Source: Lithobates sylvaticus
Lineage: Eukaryota > Chordata > Amphibia > Anura > Ranidae
Reading direction: 5' to 3'
Assembly (NCBI GenBank): GCA_028564925.1
Contig: CM053028.1
Coordinates: 441,776,522-441,840,521 of the forward strand
DNA: 64,000 nucleotides
Shown: positions 34,466 to 44,999 of the stretch, piece by piece
Numbering within the stretch: the stretch's first letter is position 1
Layout: every line of letters begins with the position of its first letter
Made by a program: the position numbers and the translations under genes
The notes under the pieces: model-generated
The model's input: the letters and a program-made list of their open reading frames with translations, nothing else
The model's database searches: none
What the model was told of the DNA's origin: nothing

Positions 34466-35689
34466 TTTTTTTTTTTTTTTTTTTTGAAAGCCTGTGGCGT
34501 GCAAAACACACTCAAAAACTCACCCGGTGCATAAAAAATGTGCACAACATAAAGAGGTGCGACAAAAAAGTGCAACGGGTACACAAGACCTCTAAAATCA
34601 GAGGACCTTGTCCTGAATCCCCCGGGGCGTTAGGCTCCTGACAGGGACAAGGACCGTAAAACTTGGTCTTCCTGGCCGAAACCAGTCAGACCCCGTTCTC
34701 TGGAAGGTCTGCCGAAACAGACCCACCCAAATACTAGGTGGAGCTCTCCCGAAGAGAGACCCCAACCCTATGAGAGAGGGTGAACTAAGCCAGAAGGCCA
34801 TGTCCACCCCCTCCCTGACGTTCAGGACAGGCCCTGGGACCTGTGACCCTACTAATCACACAGTGCTAAACGTGTACAAACATAAAAATACAAAAAGTGA
34901 CAAACAAACAAAGGAATAAATAAAATAAAGTGGGGGAAGGGATAGTGGAGAGGAAGAGTGAAGAAGTGGCCATTGTGTAAAACAATGACCAGGCCCTCCG
35001 GCCAGGAATAAAAAATTCCTCTGGTCCCAGCCAAAAGGCCCGGCCCAAGAGGCAGGTGCTAAAAAAGCGTGATATGATGCAGTGACCGTGGTGCCATAAA
35101 TCAATGTGTCCCTCACACACAGTGAATGTTTGGCACCCCTGGACTGCCACTCCAGGGGCACATACTCCATAGGCTTTCAAGACCGCCCTGGCCAACGGTC
35201 CGGACCACAGCAGCCCCCACCACAGACAGGAAGGTCTAGAGATCAGGGAGCTTGGGGAGAGCCTGTCCCACCAACAGGTTCACCGTCGCTACCCATCACT
35301 CCCTCCTAATCACAATCGGGAAATACTAACCGATCCTCCCCCGCAGCTTAGGGATTCACGGCGTTCTGTTACCCGAAAAACTGTCTGGGGCTAGAGCCAC
35401 CCCAATCCAGGCCAGAAGGCCAGGTAACTCGACCCTCCGGCGCCGACCAAGGCAGCACCCATCCTCACCAGGAGTACCCTTCCAGCACGGCTCAGACTCA
35501 GGCCATACGCTGCCACACCAATTCCAGTGTACCCAGCGTGCCCCTCCAGAAACCGTACCTTCCAGGCACTAATTACGCCATCGGAGAGCGAGCCTGCCAC
35601 CCTCTCTATAGGGCCAGAAACATCGCCTCCTTTGGCAACTGATAAGAACAGATACTACACTTGATCTTAGCCAAAAGACCGAGAAGCTT
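34466..35689 (-). mobile_element. Retroposon with a U2 snRNA-derived head, about 1.2 kb
   Basis: Read on the minus strand, the unit opens with about 50 nt of the U2 snRNA 5' end (35689-35637). It continues through about 1.1 kb of GC-rich sequence with self-complementary words (ccctccggccaggaa with its partner, 'ctaaaatcagagg') and ends in a run of 20 A (T at 34466-34485 on the plus strand). A 5' small-RNA head plus a 3' A-run is the layout of a SINE-like retroposon; SINEs with U1/U2 heads have been described in reptiles. No protein motif was found in the frames at 34598-35600. Flanking duplications are not evident. Confidence 0.6.
35637..35689 (-). pseudogene. U2 snRNA 5'-end fragment (head of the retroposon)
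   Basis: The minus strand carries the start of U2: AAGCTTCTCGG, then TTTTGGCTAAGATCAAGTG, TAGTATCTGTTCTTATCAGT. It includes the branch-site recognition region (GTAGTA) at about positions 33-38 of U2. One change (GGTC for GGCC) is visible. Similarity stops just after TTATCAGTT, before the Sm site and the 3' stem-loops, so this is not a functional U2 gene. Confidence 0.9.
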
Positions 35690-36690
35690 ACTACTTTTCC
35701 TCATGTTTTCTCTCCAGGCTCTGTGAAGACCGGGATGCATTTTCCTGTTTGGGAATGAGATGATCCCCGTGCAGGTCTTTTCCAAGAAACCCTTTGGGCA
35801 TTTTTTTGTTCTATTTTTGAACACGCAGTGAATAAAAAAGCCATTTTTTATGGGGAAGGTTCATTACTTCTATTCCTACCCTTTAAAACATTTTCTTGGT
35901 TGAACCAACTAATGCATTCGCATGCACTTCAAACAATTGGATATTAGTATGTATGTCAGGCTTTTTTTGTCGGATACTGCAACTGTTGGCTTTCTCATTT
36001 TCAGATTTTTTCCTAAGTTTGTGCTTGTTTTTGTTCTTGTCTTCTCAGAATTCTTTGCATTTACCTTTGACCAGCGCCTCTGAAGAAGGGATCCAATCCC
36101 GAAACATGTCAGGCAATCGAAGGATGCTGCATATTTACATCTATATGTAACATTTAGGACATATTGTATATGTGCTTTGTTATGTTGCAAAAAATTGTAT
36201 CACCATTGTTTTTAAACAATCTCGTTTTTAAAAACCTTTTTTTCCTCCCCCTTTTTTCAAATAAATGATTAAAAACAAATATATATATATTTTTTCTTGT
36301 TCGCCTGAAAAATCCTGTCTGTACCGGAGGGTACTGGTGTTTTCTCCTTTGGAGATTTCACACAAAATACCTCTCAAAATCTATGTCAAACCCAAAAAGC
36401 ATGGTATGCATTTAGGGGGACCCCAAGCTGTTTTTTTCTCAAATTTTATTGCCGGCAATACTTTCGTTTACATTCAGCTGATGAGTCATCGGTTGTAAAG
36501 GAAGCAGCGGCCAGCTTCCCGCTCAGAGAGAGAGAGATAGAGACTGCCTTTACTTCTTTGGGTCTAGGTGTTGTTGAAACACTGTGAGACCAATCAAGCT
36601 CACTTAAATCTTGCAAGTAATTAACAACCTTAATGGGTCAGATTTGAGGGTTACCCTGCAGATTAACCTGGCTGATCTGTTGAAATGTAC
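35690..36690. other. No gene; degenerate repeat with a hammerhead-like motif
   Basis: 36078-36113 on the plus strand reads CTGAAGA-A-GGGAT-CCA-ATCCC-GAAAC, a pattern also seen in the giant palindrome. The following AT-rich sequence (gttatgttgcaaaaaattgt, 'aaataaatgattaaaaa') looks like a retroposon tail. No protein-coding frame above 93 codons is convincing. Confidence 0.4.
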
Positions 36691-36693
36691 TTA

Positions 36694-37135
36694 AGACTCG
36701 TACACACAATCGGATTGTTAGCCAACAGAGTATCAGACTTTTGTCAAAAGGGCGTGTGCCTGGATCTTGTCTTACATACTAACGGCACACAATTGTTGGC
36801 CAACAAACACGAATGCAGTGGCGTACTACGTGGAATTTCAGCTCTTGAGTGCCAACCTTTGGGCACCTTCTGCTAATGTCATGTTTGGTGAGCATTTATT
36901 TTGAGCATGCGTTTTTGTACTTTGGACTTTTGTGTGACGGACTTGTGTACAGACGATACGAAAATCAGACAACAGACCACTGTCCGCTGAAAATTTACTA
37001 GCCTGCCATCCAACATTTGTTGGCGGAAAGTTGGACAACAACTGTTTGATGGAGCGTACTCACGGTCGGATTTTAGGCCAACAGTCTATCATCACACAAT
37101 TCCCTGCCAAAAATCAGATCGTGTGTACGAGACTT
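36694..37135. mobile_element. TA-flanked MITE of the GTACACAC group
   Basis: The left end AGACTCGTACACACAATCGG and the right end (gatcgtgtgtacgagactt) are inverse copies with TA on both sides. The interior repeats 'ccaacag' and 'ttgttggc' words in both orientations. No coding frame. Confidence 0.65.
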
Positions 37136-37137
37136 TA

Positions 37138-38103
37138 GAAGAAACCGATTAAACTGCTCAGCAGTAACAATTTAATTTAATTTAATGGATCTGATAATTT
37201 AATTAACGCTTTAAGGAGAACTGTATTGTTTTGACATAAATCTCTGTATTAGAATTAATTGTAATCACTCTGCTAATTTAAATGAGCCTACGATAGTATT
37301 GCAGAAGTAATGTCACATGTCGGATCACATTATCAATGGACAGATTGTGCTGAACCTTTCATACATCAGCCCGTACATGTGACCATTAGTACATATAAAC
37401 CACAGCTTTTTCAACCATCATCAGCATCATTCGCTTCCATGTACTTTGTTTATACATATTCCTTCAATAATGTGAACTCAAAAGTAAATTTTTTATAGAG
37501 GTTATTTATTACTGAGTGCTAAGCATAATGTTTTGCTAACTATGGAATTTAGAAAAAATATATATTTTTTAAAACCTAAAAAATTTTAAATTTTATTAAA
37601 ATGTTTAATTAAGCTAAGGTGTTGACCCAGCCATTTATACGTACACAATCATACACTGTAACTATATTTCAATTAAGACTGTTTAGTCGTTTGAACCATG
37701 AGTTGGAAAAGTATATGAAAGACGAGAGCAAATACAGTGCTAGTGTAAGCAGAATAACTGCCTGGAGCATTAAGCCAAGTGGCACAGTAGTTGCACAATT
37801 TCTGACTCTGATTATGCTGAATCCACCAATATCCACAGCTTACCTCATCAACGTACGAGACTTTAAACAAAACGAGAAATGTTCAAAAACACAGAGCTGT
37901 TAACGAGAATCACTAACCAACTCTCAGATAAAAGCCACAGTGTCAGCAGTCAGTGTCAGCAGAGTGTAACTTCACATATATTTAGACAACTCCATAATAT
38001 ATTTGCAGACTTGGAATTTGATTCAAATGGTTGTAAACCTGAGACATCAAATATAAACAAAGCATATCCCTCTATATGGTGTACTTGTCTCAATCCAGCG
38101 CAC
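37138..38103. other. No gene recognised; AT-rich
   Basis: AT-rich, unique-looking sequence without repeat ends. The overlapping frames at 37619-37903 and 37673-37870 are opposed and unsupported. Confidence 0.35.
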
Positions 38104-38105
38104 TA

Positions 38106-38506
38106 ATGCCCCGTACACACGGTCGGATTTTCCGAAGGAAAATGTCCTATCGGACCATGTTGTCGGAAATTCCGACCGTGTGTGGGCTCCATCAGACTTT
38201 TTCCGACGGAAAAAGTTTGAGATCCTGCTCTCAAAATTTCCGACAACAAAGTACTATCGGACTTTTTCCAATCGTGTGTAGCGAAAGTGCCACGCATGCT
38301 CAGATCACATTACAAGACCAAAGCTATTGGCTACTGGCCTCTACTTAGTCCCGTCGTACGCAACGAACGTCACCACGTTCAGAATGATCGGATTTTCCGA
38401 CAACTTTGTCCGACCGTGTGTATGCAACACCAGTGTCGGACAAAATCCGTCGGAAAATATCCGACGGATTTTGTGGTCGGAATTTCCGACCGTGTGCACG
38501 GGGCAT
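38106..38506. mobile_element. TA-flanked MITE of the GTACACAC group
   Basis: ATGCCCCGTACACACGGTCGG-type left end and inverse right end (ccgaccgtgtgcacggggcat), with TA at 38104-38105 and 38507-38508. The interior has many 'tccgac' and 'gtcgga' words. The mirrored frames on both strands (38103-38582) result from the palindrome. Confidence 0.75.
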
Positions 38507-38583
38507 TAGAGTCATTTATGTCTGCTGCCATGTTCTTCTGCTTTATGCATGAGTCACTTCTGACAACTTTTCCTGACACCAAG

Positions 38584-38872
38584 AGTTAAAAAGAATACAG
38601 GGGAGGGAGTTCCAGCACACAGTCTGTGATTGACAGCCTTCCTGTGTGAAGGGAGGTGTGTCCCTGCCCTCCAATCAGCTCTCCCTGAGCTCTGCAGAGT
38701 GTAACTTTACATCTCTGTCCCCTGCTTTTCAGAGCTGAGAGATTCTGTGTAAATTCAGTACTTTGAATTAATGTACAGGACAAGTGGAGCAGATAAACAG
38801 GTACAACTTATGTAGGAGGATTTGTGTATCATCTGAGGCCACTCGCTTCACTAGGTTTACAGCCACTTTAAA
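38584..38872. repeat. Interspersed repeat ending in TTTACAGCCACTTTAAA
   Basis: The right edge (tttacagccactttaaa) is the inverse of the AAAGTGGTTGTAA start seen at 1056 and 8172. The body (gggagggagttccagcacac, 'agctctgcagagtgtaactt') is not repeated elsewhere in the window. The left edge is approximate. Confidence 0.4.
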
Positions 38873-39040
38873 TCATGGTCAAAATGTAAGATCTGGAAAA
38901 CTGGACACTCAATTCTCTTCAATGAACATCATTTTTGACTTGATTTCCTCAAATTCTGAAAAAATAAGCTGATTCCCTAGTGGCTAATTATTAAAAACAG
39001 CTGGTCTTTATGGTACTGCTGGAGCCCTCTTTTTGCCTTA

Positions 39041-39457
39041 GGCTGCTTTCACACTGGAGTGGTGGGGTCGCTGGCGGTAAAGCGGCGCTAAATATAGCGC
39101 CGCTTTACCGGCGTTTTAGCGGCGCATTGCGGCCGCTCGCGGGGTGTTTTTACACGAAAAAGGGTCAATACCGCCCGCAAACCGCCGCTGCAGCGGCGTT
39201 TTGTGGGCGGGTTCGGCGCGCTCCCCCATTGTTTTCAATGGGACCGGGCGCTATAGGAGCGGTAAATATACCGCTCCTATAGCGAGCCAAAGATGCGGCT
39301 TGCAGGACATTTTTGAGCGTCCTGCAAGCGCACCGCTTCAGTGTGAAAGCCCTCGGGCTTTCACACTGAAGGAACAGCAACAGCTGTTTCGGGTCGGTTT
39401 GCAGGCGCTATTCTTAGCGCAATAACGCCTGCAAACCGCCCCAGTGTGAAAGCAGCC
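39041..39457. mobile_element. Harbinger-like MITE, TTA target duplication
   Basis: The ends GGCTGCTTTCACACTGG and its inverse (ccagtgtgaaagcagcc) are bordered by TTA at 39038-39040 and 39458-39460. The interior is GC-rich with stacked hairpins ('gcggtaaagcggcgc' and its inverse near 39080, 'ctataggagcggtaaatata' near 39250). The pairs of frames on both strands here are palindrome by-products. Confidence 0.8.
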
Positions 39458-39459
39458 TT

Positions 39460-39940
39460 AATGAACCCAAAAGGCTGCATGATTAGAAGAATTGTTTTCA
39501 TTCACTGAAAGAAGCAGTAGGTTTATGTTCAAAAGGCCCATGCAAAGCACTGTGCGGCCTCCTCAGCCACGATAAGTAATTAGCAGACCATGAAGAAAGG
39601 ATTGAAAGAATCATCTCCACCCTTCAAAGATAAACCGAGACAATTTTTGGTCAAGCCCAGGATGCAACATCAGGCAGCCATCTTTCACTGCAGTAAGAAA
39701 AACTCTACTGTATTCACCAAATGCCTCTTGAACCCAACTAATTGTGCACATTTGTTTCCAGTTAACTTTTTCCTTCACAGAAGACTGTTTGGAACCAGAC
39801 TGTAAACTTCCACTATTTTCTCACTCACTTTCTTTGATAAACATACAGCTGCAATTTTCTTACAAAATCATGTTTAGAAGAATAAAAAAAATTGTTATTT
39901 CACTGTTTAATCCACACATATCAGGTAGACAGCAACACAT
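39460..39940. other. No gene recognised
   Basis: No repeat ends or protein motifs. The 71- and 99-codon plus frames overlap and run into the Tc1 at 39947. Confidence 0.35.
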
Positions 39941-39946
39941 TACATA

Positions 39947-40987
39947 CAGTGCCTTGAAAAAGTATTCAAACCCCTTGAAATTTTCCACATTTTGTCATGT
40001 TACAACCAAAGAGGTAAATGTATTTTATTGGGATTTCATGTGATAGACCAACACAAGTGTCACATAATTGTGAAGAGGAAGAAAAATTATAAATGGTTTT
40101 AAAATGTTTTTACAAATAAATATCTGAAAAGTCTGGCGTGCATTTGTATTCTGCCCCCCTGAGCCAATACTTTGTAGAACCACAACCTCAAGTCTTTTTG
40201 GGGATGTCTCTACCAGCTTTGCACATCTAGAGAGTGACATTTTTGCCCATTCTTCTGTGCAAAATAGCTCAAGCTTTGTCAGATTAGATGAAGAGCGTCT
40301 GTGAACAACAATTTTCAAGTCTTGACACAGATTCTCAATTGGATTTAGGTCTGGACTTTGACTGGGCCATTCTAACACATGCTTTGATCTAAACCAGGGA
40401 TATGCAATGAGTGGACATCCAACTGTTGCAGAACTACAAGTCTTTCAACTAAAATTTTCCACATTTTGTCATGTTACAGCCAAAAATGTAAATGTATTTT
40501 TTGGGGATTTTATGTGATAGACCAACACAAAGTGGCACATAATTGTGAAGTGGAAGGAAAATGATAAATGGTTTTCCAAATTTTTTACAAAGAAATATCT
40601 GAAAGGTGTGGCGTGCATTTGTATTCAGCCTCCTTTCCTCTGATACCCCTAACTAAAATCTAGTGGAATCAATTGCCTTCAGAAGTCACCTAATTATTAA
40701 AGAGTCCACATTTGTGCAAAGCTGGTAGAGACATACCCAAAAAGACTTGCAGCAAAAAGTGGTTCTACAAAGTATTGGCTTAGGGGGGCTGAATACAAAT
40801 GCACGCCACAATTTTCATATATTTATTTGTAAAACCATTTATAATTTTCCTTCCTCTTCACAATTATGTGCAACTTTGTGTTGGTCTATCACATAAAATC
40901 CCCCAAAAAATGTATTTACGTTTTTGGTTGTAACATGACAAATTGTGGAAAATTTCAAGGGGTATGAATACTTTTTTCAAAGAACTG
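39947..40987 (-). mobile_element. Composite Tc1-derived element, 1.04 kb
   Basis: The left end CAGTGCCTTGAAAAAGTATT and the right end (atacttttttcaaagaactg) are inverse copies bordered by TA. The left third carries the 3' end of a minus-strand Tc1 transposase. From about 40450 a second copy of the 'ttccacattttgtcatgtta' terminal sequence starts in the same direction, then the right inverted repeat follows. So two related elements, or a duplicated end, are joined. The element is too short for a full transposase. Confidence 0.8.
40125..40378 (-). pseudogene. Tc1 transposase C-terminal relic
   Basis: The minus strand reads [20 protein letters not shown], with the third catalytic residue (Glu) of the DD34E triad, then FCTEEWAKMSLSRCAKLVET and the C-terminal helical part. 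Usual family LWQDLK reads LCQDLK. Both catalytic Asp and the DNA-binding domains are missing: homology ends at about 40380, where unrelated sequence begins. Confidence 0.85.
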
Positions 40988-41142
40988 TAGTTAATAAATA
41001 ATTAAATAAGGCCAAAAACATACATTCCTTCCAATCTCATTCGATTATATTCCAACATTTTTGCACTACACCAACATTCATGGCACAAACGGAAACTTAG
41101 TTTAAATCTCTAAAGAATTTAAACATATAGTGGGAGCAGTTA

Positions 41143-41476
41143 GGCTCCATTCACACCTATGCAGTTTGCTTTTGAGCATTTCTGCAGCGCTTTTTGAGTT
41201 TTTTTACTGCGATTTTACTGCAATTTGTGTTCTATGTTTTTTTTGGGGGGGGGGGTCTGTTATTGGACAGATTAAAAAATGCAAAAAGCGGTAAAAACGC
41301 ACTACATGCTTTTCTGCAGCTTCTCCATTGATGTCTATTGAACCAACAAAAACCTTGCAAAAGCGCAGAGACACAAAAATGCATTGATATGAACGTGTTT
41401 CATATGAACCCATGTAAAAAATAATTACCTGCGTTTCTGCAAAAAGCATGAAAAACACATTGGAGTGAATGGAGCC
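41143..41476. mobile_element. Harbinger-like MITE, TTA target duplication
   Basis: GGCTCCATTCACACCTATG-type left end and inverse right end (gagtgaatggagcc), flanked by TTA at 41140-41142 and 41477-41479. Close in its ends to the copy at 3632. 'gcgctttttgag' and 'aaaaagcg' words make up the interior. No coding frame. Confidence 0.78.
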
Positions 41477-41680
41477 TTATAGGTGCCATTTCCATAGCTT
41501 CCTTTTCACCTGGCAGATAAGCCTCTTATCTCAACTCCAATTAAGCCTAATTTATTTATAATTCAATGATAATTCAGGAAATCATGCAATTGCAGCTTGG
41601 TCTTTGATGTTTTACATACCATCACATGCCCCACAACACCAACCCTTCTTCCAAGTGTTATGTGTATATTAAAAGCCTTA

Positions 41681-41919
41681 GGCTGCATTCACACATGATC
41701 CCGGGCGCAATCGCTGCAATTCCGCCCTGCGCTTTCAAATGGCTGCTAAACATGGGACGCATTTGCAATGCCATTACTTCTAATCATGGCAAAATCGCGT
41801 CACGATTGGGGTGCCATTACAAGTAATGGCATCACAAATGCGTCCCACGTTTTGTAGCCATTTAACATCGTGGGGCAGAATTGCGGCGATTGTGCCCGCG
41901 ATCATGTGTGAATGCAGCC
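41681..41919. mobile_element. Foldback MITE abutting a Tc1 relic
   Basis: GGCTGCATTCACACATGATC is matched by its inverse at the right (gatcatgtgtgaatgcagcc). The homology continues inward through 'cgggcgcaatcgc' and 'aagtaatggcat', so most of the 239 bp can fold into one hairpin. TTA precedes the left end, but the right end runs straight into Tc1 sequence with no TTA. A deletion has probably removed the junction. Confidence 0.7.
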
Positions 41920-41921
41920 AT

Positions 41922-43467
41922 GTACCATCAAATTTTGGGTGAGAACCTCCTTCCCTTGAAAATGGGTCATGGATAAGTATTCCAGCATGACAATGACCCA
42001 AAACACACGGCCAAGGCAACAAATGAGTGGCTCAAGAAGAAGCACATTAAGGTCCTGGAGTTGCCTAGCCAGTCTCCAGACCTTAATCCCATAGAAAATA
42101 TGTGGAGGGAGCTGAAGGTTCAAGTTACCAAACATCAGCCTCTAAAACCTTAACCACCTGAGATCCAGGCCAATTCTGACATTTTTCTCCTACATGTAAA
42201 ATTCCAAATTTTTTTTGCTAGAAAATTACATAGAACCCCCAAACATTATATATGTTTTTTTAGCAAAGACCCTAAAGAATACAATGGCGGTCGTTGCAAT
42301 TTTTTATCTCGCACGGTATTTGCGCAGCAATTTTTGGAACACGTTTTTTTCAGAAAAAAAACTGTTTCCTGCTTTAAAAAAAAACAAAACAGTAAAGTTA
42401 GCCCAATTTTTTTGCATAATGTGAAAGATGAAGATACGTCGAGTAAACAGATACCCAACATGTCACGCTTCAAAATTGCATGCGCTTGTGGAATGGCGCC
42501 AAACTTTGGTATTTAAAAATCCCCATAGTCGACGCTTTAACATTTTTTACTGGTTACATATTTTGAGTTACAGAGGAGGTCTAGGGCTAGAATTATTGCT
42601 CTCGCTCTAACGTTCGCGGCGATACCTCACATGTGTGGTTTGAACACCGTTTTCATATGTGGGTGGGACTTACGTATGCGTTCGCTTCTGCGTACGAGCT
42701 CGCGGGGACAGGACGCTTTAAATTTTTTTTTTTCTTTTTATTGTTAATTTTACTTTATTTTTTTAGTTCAACACCTTTAAAAAAAATAAAAATATTTGAT
42801 TACTTTTATTCCTATTACAAGGAATGTAAACATCCCTTGTAATAGGAATATGACACGATCGGACCTATTTACAGTGAGATATGGGGTGAATAAGACCCCA
42901 CATCTTACCTCTAGGCTGGGAAGCCTAAAATCAAAAAAAAAAAAAAAAAAAACGATCACCGCTTACCAGCCGCAGTGCCGCCGTTTTTTGAATGCAGAGG
43001 CCGACGAACGATCATAGAGACTCCGGCGACCAGCTGGTCCGCCGGAAATCTCTATGATCATCATCCGGGGGCCGGCGGATCCTGAGTCCGACTCACCGAT
43101 GGAAGCGGTGAGTGGGTAGAAGCACCGGAGGGCGGCGGGAGGCGTCCCCTCCCGCCGCCCGTAAGAACGATCAAGCGGCGGAACAGCCGCTATGATCGTT
43201 CTTATGGTGCAGGGAATCGCCGGCTGAAGACGGCAATATCTGAATGATGTCTGTAGCTACAGGCATCATTCAGATATACCCCTGAGAACAAAAAGACGTC
43301 ATATGACGTACTCTGGGTCTCAGGTGGTTAATGACTTGGAGAGGATTTGTAAAGAGGAGTGAGTGGGACAAAATCCCTCCTGAGATGTATGCAAACCATG
43401 TGGCCAACTACAAGAAACATCTGACCTCTGTGATTGCCAACCAAGGGTTTTGCCACCAAGTACTAAG
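41922..43467 (+). pseudogene. Tc1 transposase C-terminal half, split
   Basis: Left piece: [20 protein letters not shown]-type sequence with the second catalytic Asp, then [20 protein letters not shown] with the Glu (up to 42153). Right piece, from 43332: NDLERI, 'CKEE' and the C-terminal 'CHQVLSHVL'-side sequence, read in shifted frame near the family stop at about 43465. The first catalytic Asp and the DNA-binding domains lie in the missing 5' part. Confidence 0.8.
42154..43327. mobile_element. TTAA-flanked element, 1174 bp, inside the Tc1 relic
   Basis: It begins CCACCTGAGATCC and ends GGGTCTCAGGTGG, with TTAA at 42150-42153 and 43328-43331. The host Tc1 reads straight through if the insert and one TTAA are set aside. 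The second copy of the family is at 61091-62240 in the same orientation. GC-rich inverted words lie near the right end ('aacgatcaagcggcgga', 'ggagggcggcgggaggc' against 'cctcccgccgcccg'). No transposase. A non-autonomous piggyBac-type element. Confidence 0.9.
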
Positions 43468-43751
43468 TCATGTTTTGCGAAAGGGTCAAATACTTATTTC
43501 ACTCATTTAAATGCGAATCAATTTATAACTTTTTTGAAATGCTATTTTTCTGAATTTTTTTCTTGTTATTCTGTCTCTCACTGTTAAAATAAACCTACCA
43601 TTAAAATTATAGACTGATCATTTCTTTGTCAGTGGGCAAACATACAAAATCAGCAGGGGATCAAATACTTTTTTCTCTGATTGTATTATAAAAGGCTATT
43701 CTGTCTGTGTATTCTGTCTCCCTTTTCACTATTTCTAGCTCATATACTATA

Positions 43752-43840
43752 TAGTTAAAGGTTTGTGGACATCTGACCATAATACCTAGATGAGCTTTTT
43801 AGACATCCCATTCCCCAATCATAGGATCATATTCACATTC
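43752..43840. mobile_element. Tc1-like terminal fragment
   Basis: The words 'aaggtttgtggacatctgac' and 'gatgagctttttagacatcc' resemble the terminal repeat of another Tc1 family I recall (gtttgtggacacctgacc). Only about 90 bp are present. Confidence 0.5.
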
Positions 43841-43859
43841 ATGTGCATATATTTTGGGA

Positions 43860-44400
43860 GTGTCGGGTGCAGACGTCACATCTGGTGTGCAGTGTGGAGC
43901 AGCAGGAAGGTGAGGGGGGTCCGAACCACAGCGGAGCTCACATGGTGTGTAACATGGGAACGCTATAGCAGGAAGGAGCAGCAGAGGATCACCAGAGCTG
44001 GGGGACCAAAACAGGAGAAAATGTGCCATGCAGCGTGGGAGCAATATAGCAGGAGGTGAGCGAGGACCAAAGCAGGAGAAACTAGCACACATGTGCTGCG
44101 CAATGTGGGAGCAATATAGCACAGAAGGTGAGCGGGGACCAAAGAGAGAAAGAGGAGGAACAGCATACCAGAGCATCAGCAGAGCTGGGGGTTACTACTG
44201 AGTGGGGGATCAGCAGAGCTGAAGGTTATTACTGAACAGGGGATCAGCAGAGCTAGGGGTACTATTGAGCAGGTGATCTGCTGAACAAGGGTACTAATAA
44301 GCTGGGGATCTGCTGAATGAGGGCACCAAGGAGCTGGGGATCTGCTAACAAGGGGACTACTGAGCTGGCCATTTGCTGACTGGTGGTACTACTGAGGTTT
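43860..44400. repeat. Degenerate tandem repeats
   Basis: 43930-44150 holds about three copies of a unit of roughly 70-85 bp marked by 'gtgggagcaatatagcagga' and 'gaccaaagcaggagaaa'. 44170-44390 holds shorter units of about 35-45 bp marked by 'ggggatcagcagagct' and 'gagctggggatctgct'. The frames at 43799-44176 on both strands are read through these units. Confidence 0.65.
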
Positions 44401-44707
44401 GGTTCTCCTGGGCCCCTTTAAAACAAAAAGAAAATCAACACACACACAGGGCATTTGCCAAGCTTCACAAAAGCTTCAAAAAAGCATTATCAAAGCATTA
44501 TTGAAGCATCAAAAACATTGAAAAAGCATGTTGAAGCTGTAGGCAAGAGCAAGTTGAAGTCGAAGCAAGTGTAAATGAGACATCACTGATCAATTCACAC
44601 AATAAAACAAATATTTATTTTATATTAATTATATCTTAACTTTTTTTTACATACATTCTGAGAGATGATAAAGTCTGTTCATTGTTTTTATGAATTACTC
44701 TCCTTAA

Positions 44708-44992
44708 CCCCTTCCTACCGCTGACTCCCAGCCCTTTAAGAGCTTCTAAATGGCAGGAGGCGGAGGATGGCATTAGGGTCATGTGGGACACTGTGCTTGT
44801 TGTCACAGCGGTCACATGATCGAAGGGCTCCCGATCGCAAGTATGCATCGGGAGCTTTCTGGACTCCGCCGGTGACTGTGCTGGGAGTCAACACAGAAAA
44901 GTGTTTACATAGGGCCGCATGTATGCAGTCTCTCTGTATTAAAGCCCACCCGCTAAGAGGCTGCATATATGCGCAACATTGGCTAGAAGAGG
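44708..44992. mobile_element. Short TTAA-flanked element, 285 bp
   Basis: TTAA at 44704-44707 and 44993-44996 brackets a segment starting CCCCTTCC and ending GGCTAGAAGAGG, a weak inverted match. Interior words 'gctcccgatcgca' and 'tgcatcgggagc' form a hairpin. Probably a MITE of the same broad group as the other TTAA elements. Confidence 0.5.
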
Positions 44993-44999
44993 TTAACTT

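Larger units (their letters stand above)
41920..43683 (+). mobile_element. Tc1 relic, 5'-truncated and split by a TTAA element
   Basis: Tc1 sequence starts in mid-transposase at 41920, is interrupted at 42154-43327, and resumes at 'tgacttggagagga'. It ends in a right terminal repeat (cagcaggggatcaaatactt, then ttttctctga) before TA. The left terminal repeat and about half the transposase are missing. Confidence 0.88.

Noticed and set aside
35637-35689. U2 snRNA gene
   Set aside because: Only the first 50 or so nucleotides are present, with a substitution and no Sm site or 3' stem-loops.
43020-43210. GC-rich patch resembling a CpG island promoter
   Set aside because: It is the GC-rich right part of a TTAA element, repeated at 61900-62130.
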